Source: Gammaproteobacteria bacterium | GTDB lineage: Bacteria > Pseudomonadota > Gammaproteobacteria > HK1 | Direction: 5' to 3' | Length of the DNA stretch: 5,599 nt | Assembly: GCA_020444775.1 (NCBI GenBank) | Contig: JAGRHX010000958.1 | Span: 1-5,599 of the forward strand | Shown: piece after piece, positions 4,808 to 5,599 of the stretch | Layout of the letters: each line of letters opens with the position of its first letter | How positions within the stretch are numbered: position 1 is the stretch's first letter | Program-made: the position numbers and the translations under genes | Notes under the pieces: model-generated | Database searches by the model: none | Seen by the model: only the letters and a program-made list of their open reading frames with translations | What the model was told of the DNA's origin: nothing

Positions 4808-5599
4808 TGCACCGGTCACGGCGCCAACGTGGCATCGCCCTGATACTGGTGCTTTGGATCATGGTGTTGCTGACCCTGATGGCGGCGGGGTTCGCGTTCG
4901 AGCGGCGTACCGATGCGGTGCTGGCCATCGACCAGATCGAGGCCATCGAGGCCGACGCGCTGGCCGAGGCGGCGATCGCCCGGGCCGTGCTGGCGTTGAA
5001 GCAGGACGACGTGGAGCTGCAGCCGATTCCGGACGGGCGCATCTATCCGTGGCGTTATGCCGGACGTGAGCTGCGTTTCGCGGTGGTCTCGGAGAACGGC
5101 AAGATCGATCTGAACGGTGCACGCGAGGAGCTGATCCACGGCTTGTTCAGCTCACTGGTCGGCGAGTTGGAGGATTTCGACCAGGCCCAGGCCGACGCGT
5201 TGGCGGACGCGGTGCTGGATTGGCGGGATCGCGACAGCGATACGCGGCCCTCGGGGGCGGAGGACGACGACTACCGGGCTGCCGGCTACGAGTACGAGTC
5301 GGCGGATGCGCCGTTCGTCACCATCGGTGAACTGCTACGGATAAAGGGTATGACCGAGCCGGTGTACAGTCGGGTGTCCGACGCCGTCACGGTGTATACG
5401 CGCAGTGGTCAGATCGACCCGCTGAGCGCGCCACGCCGAGCCCTGCTGGCAGTGCCGGATACCGAGGCCGGACTCGCCGACAAGGTGATCGAGGCGCGCA
5501 ACGCGCGTCAGAGCGTTCTCGAGCCGATCCCCGAGCTGCGCAGCTGGTTCGGCGACGGGGCTCGCTTCCTGACCACCGGGCGTCCCCAGACCTTCAGCA
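4804..5599 (+). CDS. gspK: Minor pseudopilin GspK, N-terminal 265 residues (3' end outside window)
   Basis: Largest minor pseudopilin, at the very tip of the pseudopilus above GspI and GspJ. ATG 4804 and ATG 4807 are adjacent in the same frame; 4804 overlaps the gspJ stop and has GGGG at 4795-4798. The leader MMHRSRRQRG is normal (10 residues) and is cut before I11. As is typical of GspK, mature position 5 is not Glu but Leu (IALIL). The hydrophobic helix is VLWIMVLLTLMAAGFAF. Hallmarks are SENGKIDLNGA (98-108), DWRDRDSD (139-146) with PSGAEDDDY (149-157), which is the calcium-binding region of GspK, and FVTIGELLRIKGMT (170-183) of the helical domain. A later stretch, SGQIDPLSAPRRALLAVPD, sits where many GspKs have an NxNTAP-type motif. 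The frame is open to the right edge; full GspKs are about 300-340 residues, so only a short C-terminal part is missing. Confidence 0.95.
   Translation, partial: MMHRSRRQRGIALILVLWIMVLLTLMAAGFAFERRTDAVLAIDQIEAIEADALAEAAIARAVLALKQDDVELQPIPDGRIYPWRYAGRELRFAVVSENGKIDLNGAREELIHGLFSSLVGELEDFDQAQADALADAVLDWRDRDSDTRPSGAEDDDYRAAGYEYESADAPFVTIGELLRIKGMTEPVYSRVSDAVTVYTRSGQIDPLSAPRRALLAVPDTEAGLADKVIEARNARQSVLEPIPELRSWFGDGARFLTTGRPQTFS

Noticed and set aside
3377..4819. 480-codon open frame on the minus strand opposite gspI and gspJ
   Set aside because: It is fully antisense to two clearly recognised genes, has no recognisable domain, and long antisense frames are common in GC-rich DNA with GC-biased third positions.
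1..5599. CRISPR arrays, tRNA or rRNA genes, insertion sequences, defence or toxin genes
   Set aside because: Looked for and not seen; the window is an uninterrupted gsp gene cluster apart from the two gaps described.

Overview
The window holds seven consecutive same-strand genes of a type II secretion system (T2SS, general secretory pathway) operon: the end of gspE, complete gspF, gspG, gspH, gspI and gspJ, and the first 265 codons of gspK. The order E-F-G-H-I-J-K is the standard one in proteobacteria. High GC, GC-rich third codon positions and this gene order suggest a gammaproteobacterium or a close relative. The acidic character of GspI, GspJ and GspK hints weakly at a halophile. No genus can be named from the sequence.

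Layout: 1-509 is the C-terminal part of the GspE ATPase. One base later comes gspF (511-1740), the inner-membrane platform protein. A 347-base stretch without a gene follows (1741-2087). It carries a perfect TATAAT box embedded in a long imperfect inverted repeat, so gspG-gspK may have their own promoter. Then come the major pseudopilin gspG (2088-2627), a 119-base gap with a possible hairpin, and gspH (2747-3364), gspI (3342-3953), gspJ (3950-4807) and gspK (4804-past the right edge), which overlap end to start and are probably translationally coupled.

How they work together: GspE hydrolyses ATP in the cytoplasm and drives GspF. Prepilin peptidase (GspO, not in the window) cleaves the pseudopilins after Gly. 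GspG polymerises into the periplasmic pseudopilus, and GspI, GspJ, GspK and GspH form its tip. The secretin (GspD) and GspC, L, M and N are not in the window.

The system itself is well known; I see no undescribed system here. The unusual details are the roughly 50-residue leaders predicted for GspG, GspH and GspI (normally about 6-20), an Asp/Gly-rich C-terminal tail on GspJ, an acidic insertion in GspI, and the structured promoter-like region between gspF and gspG.
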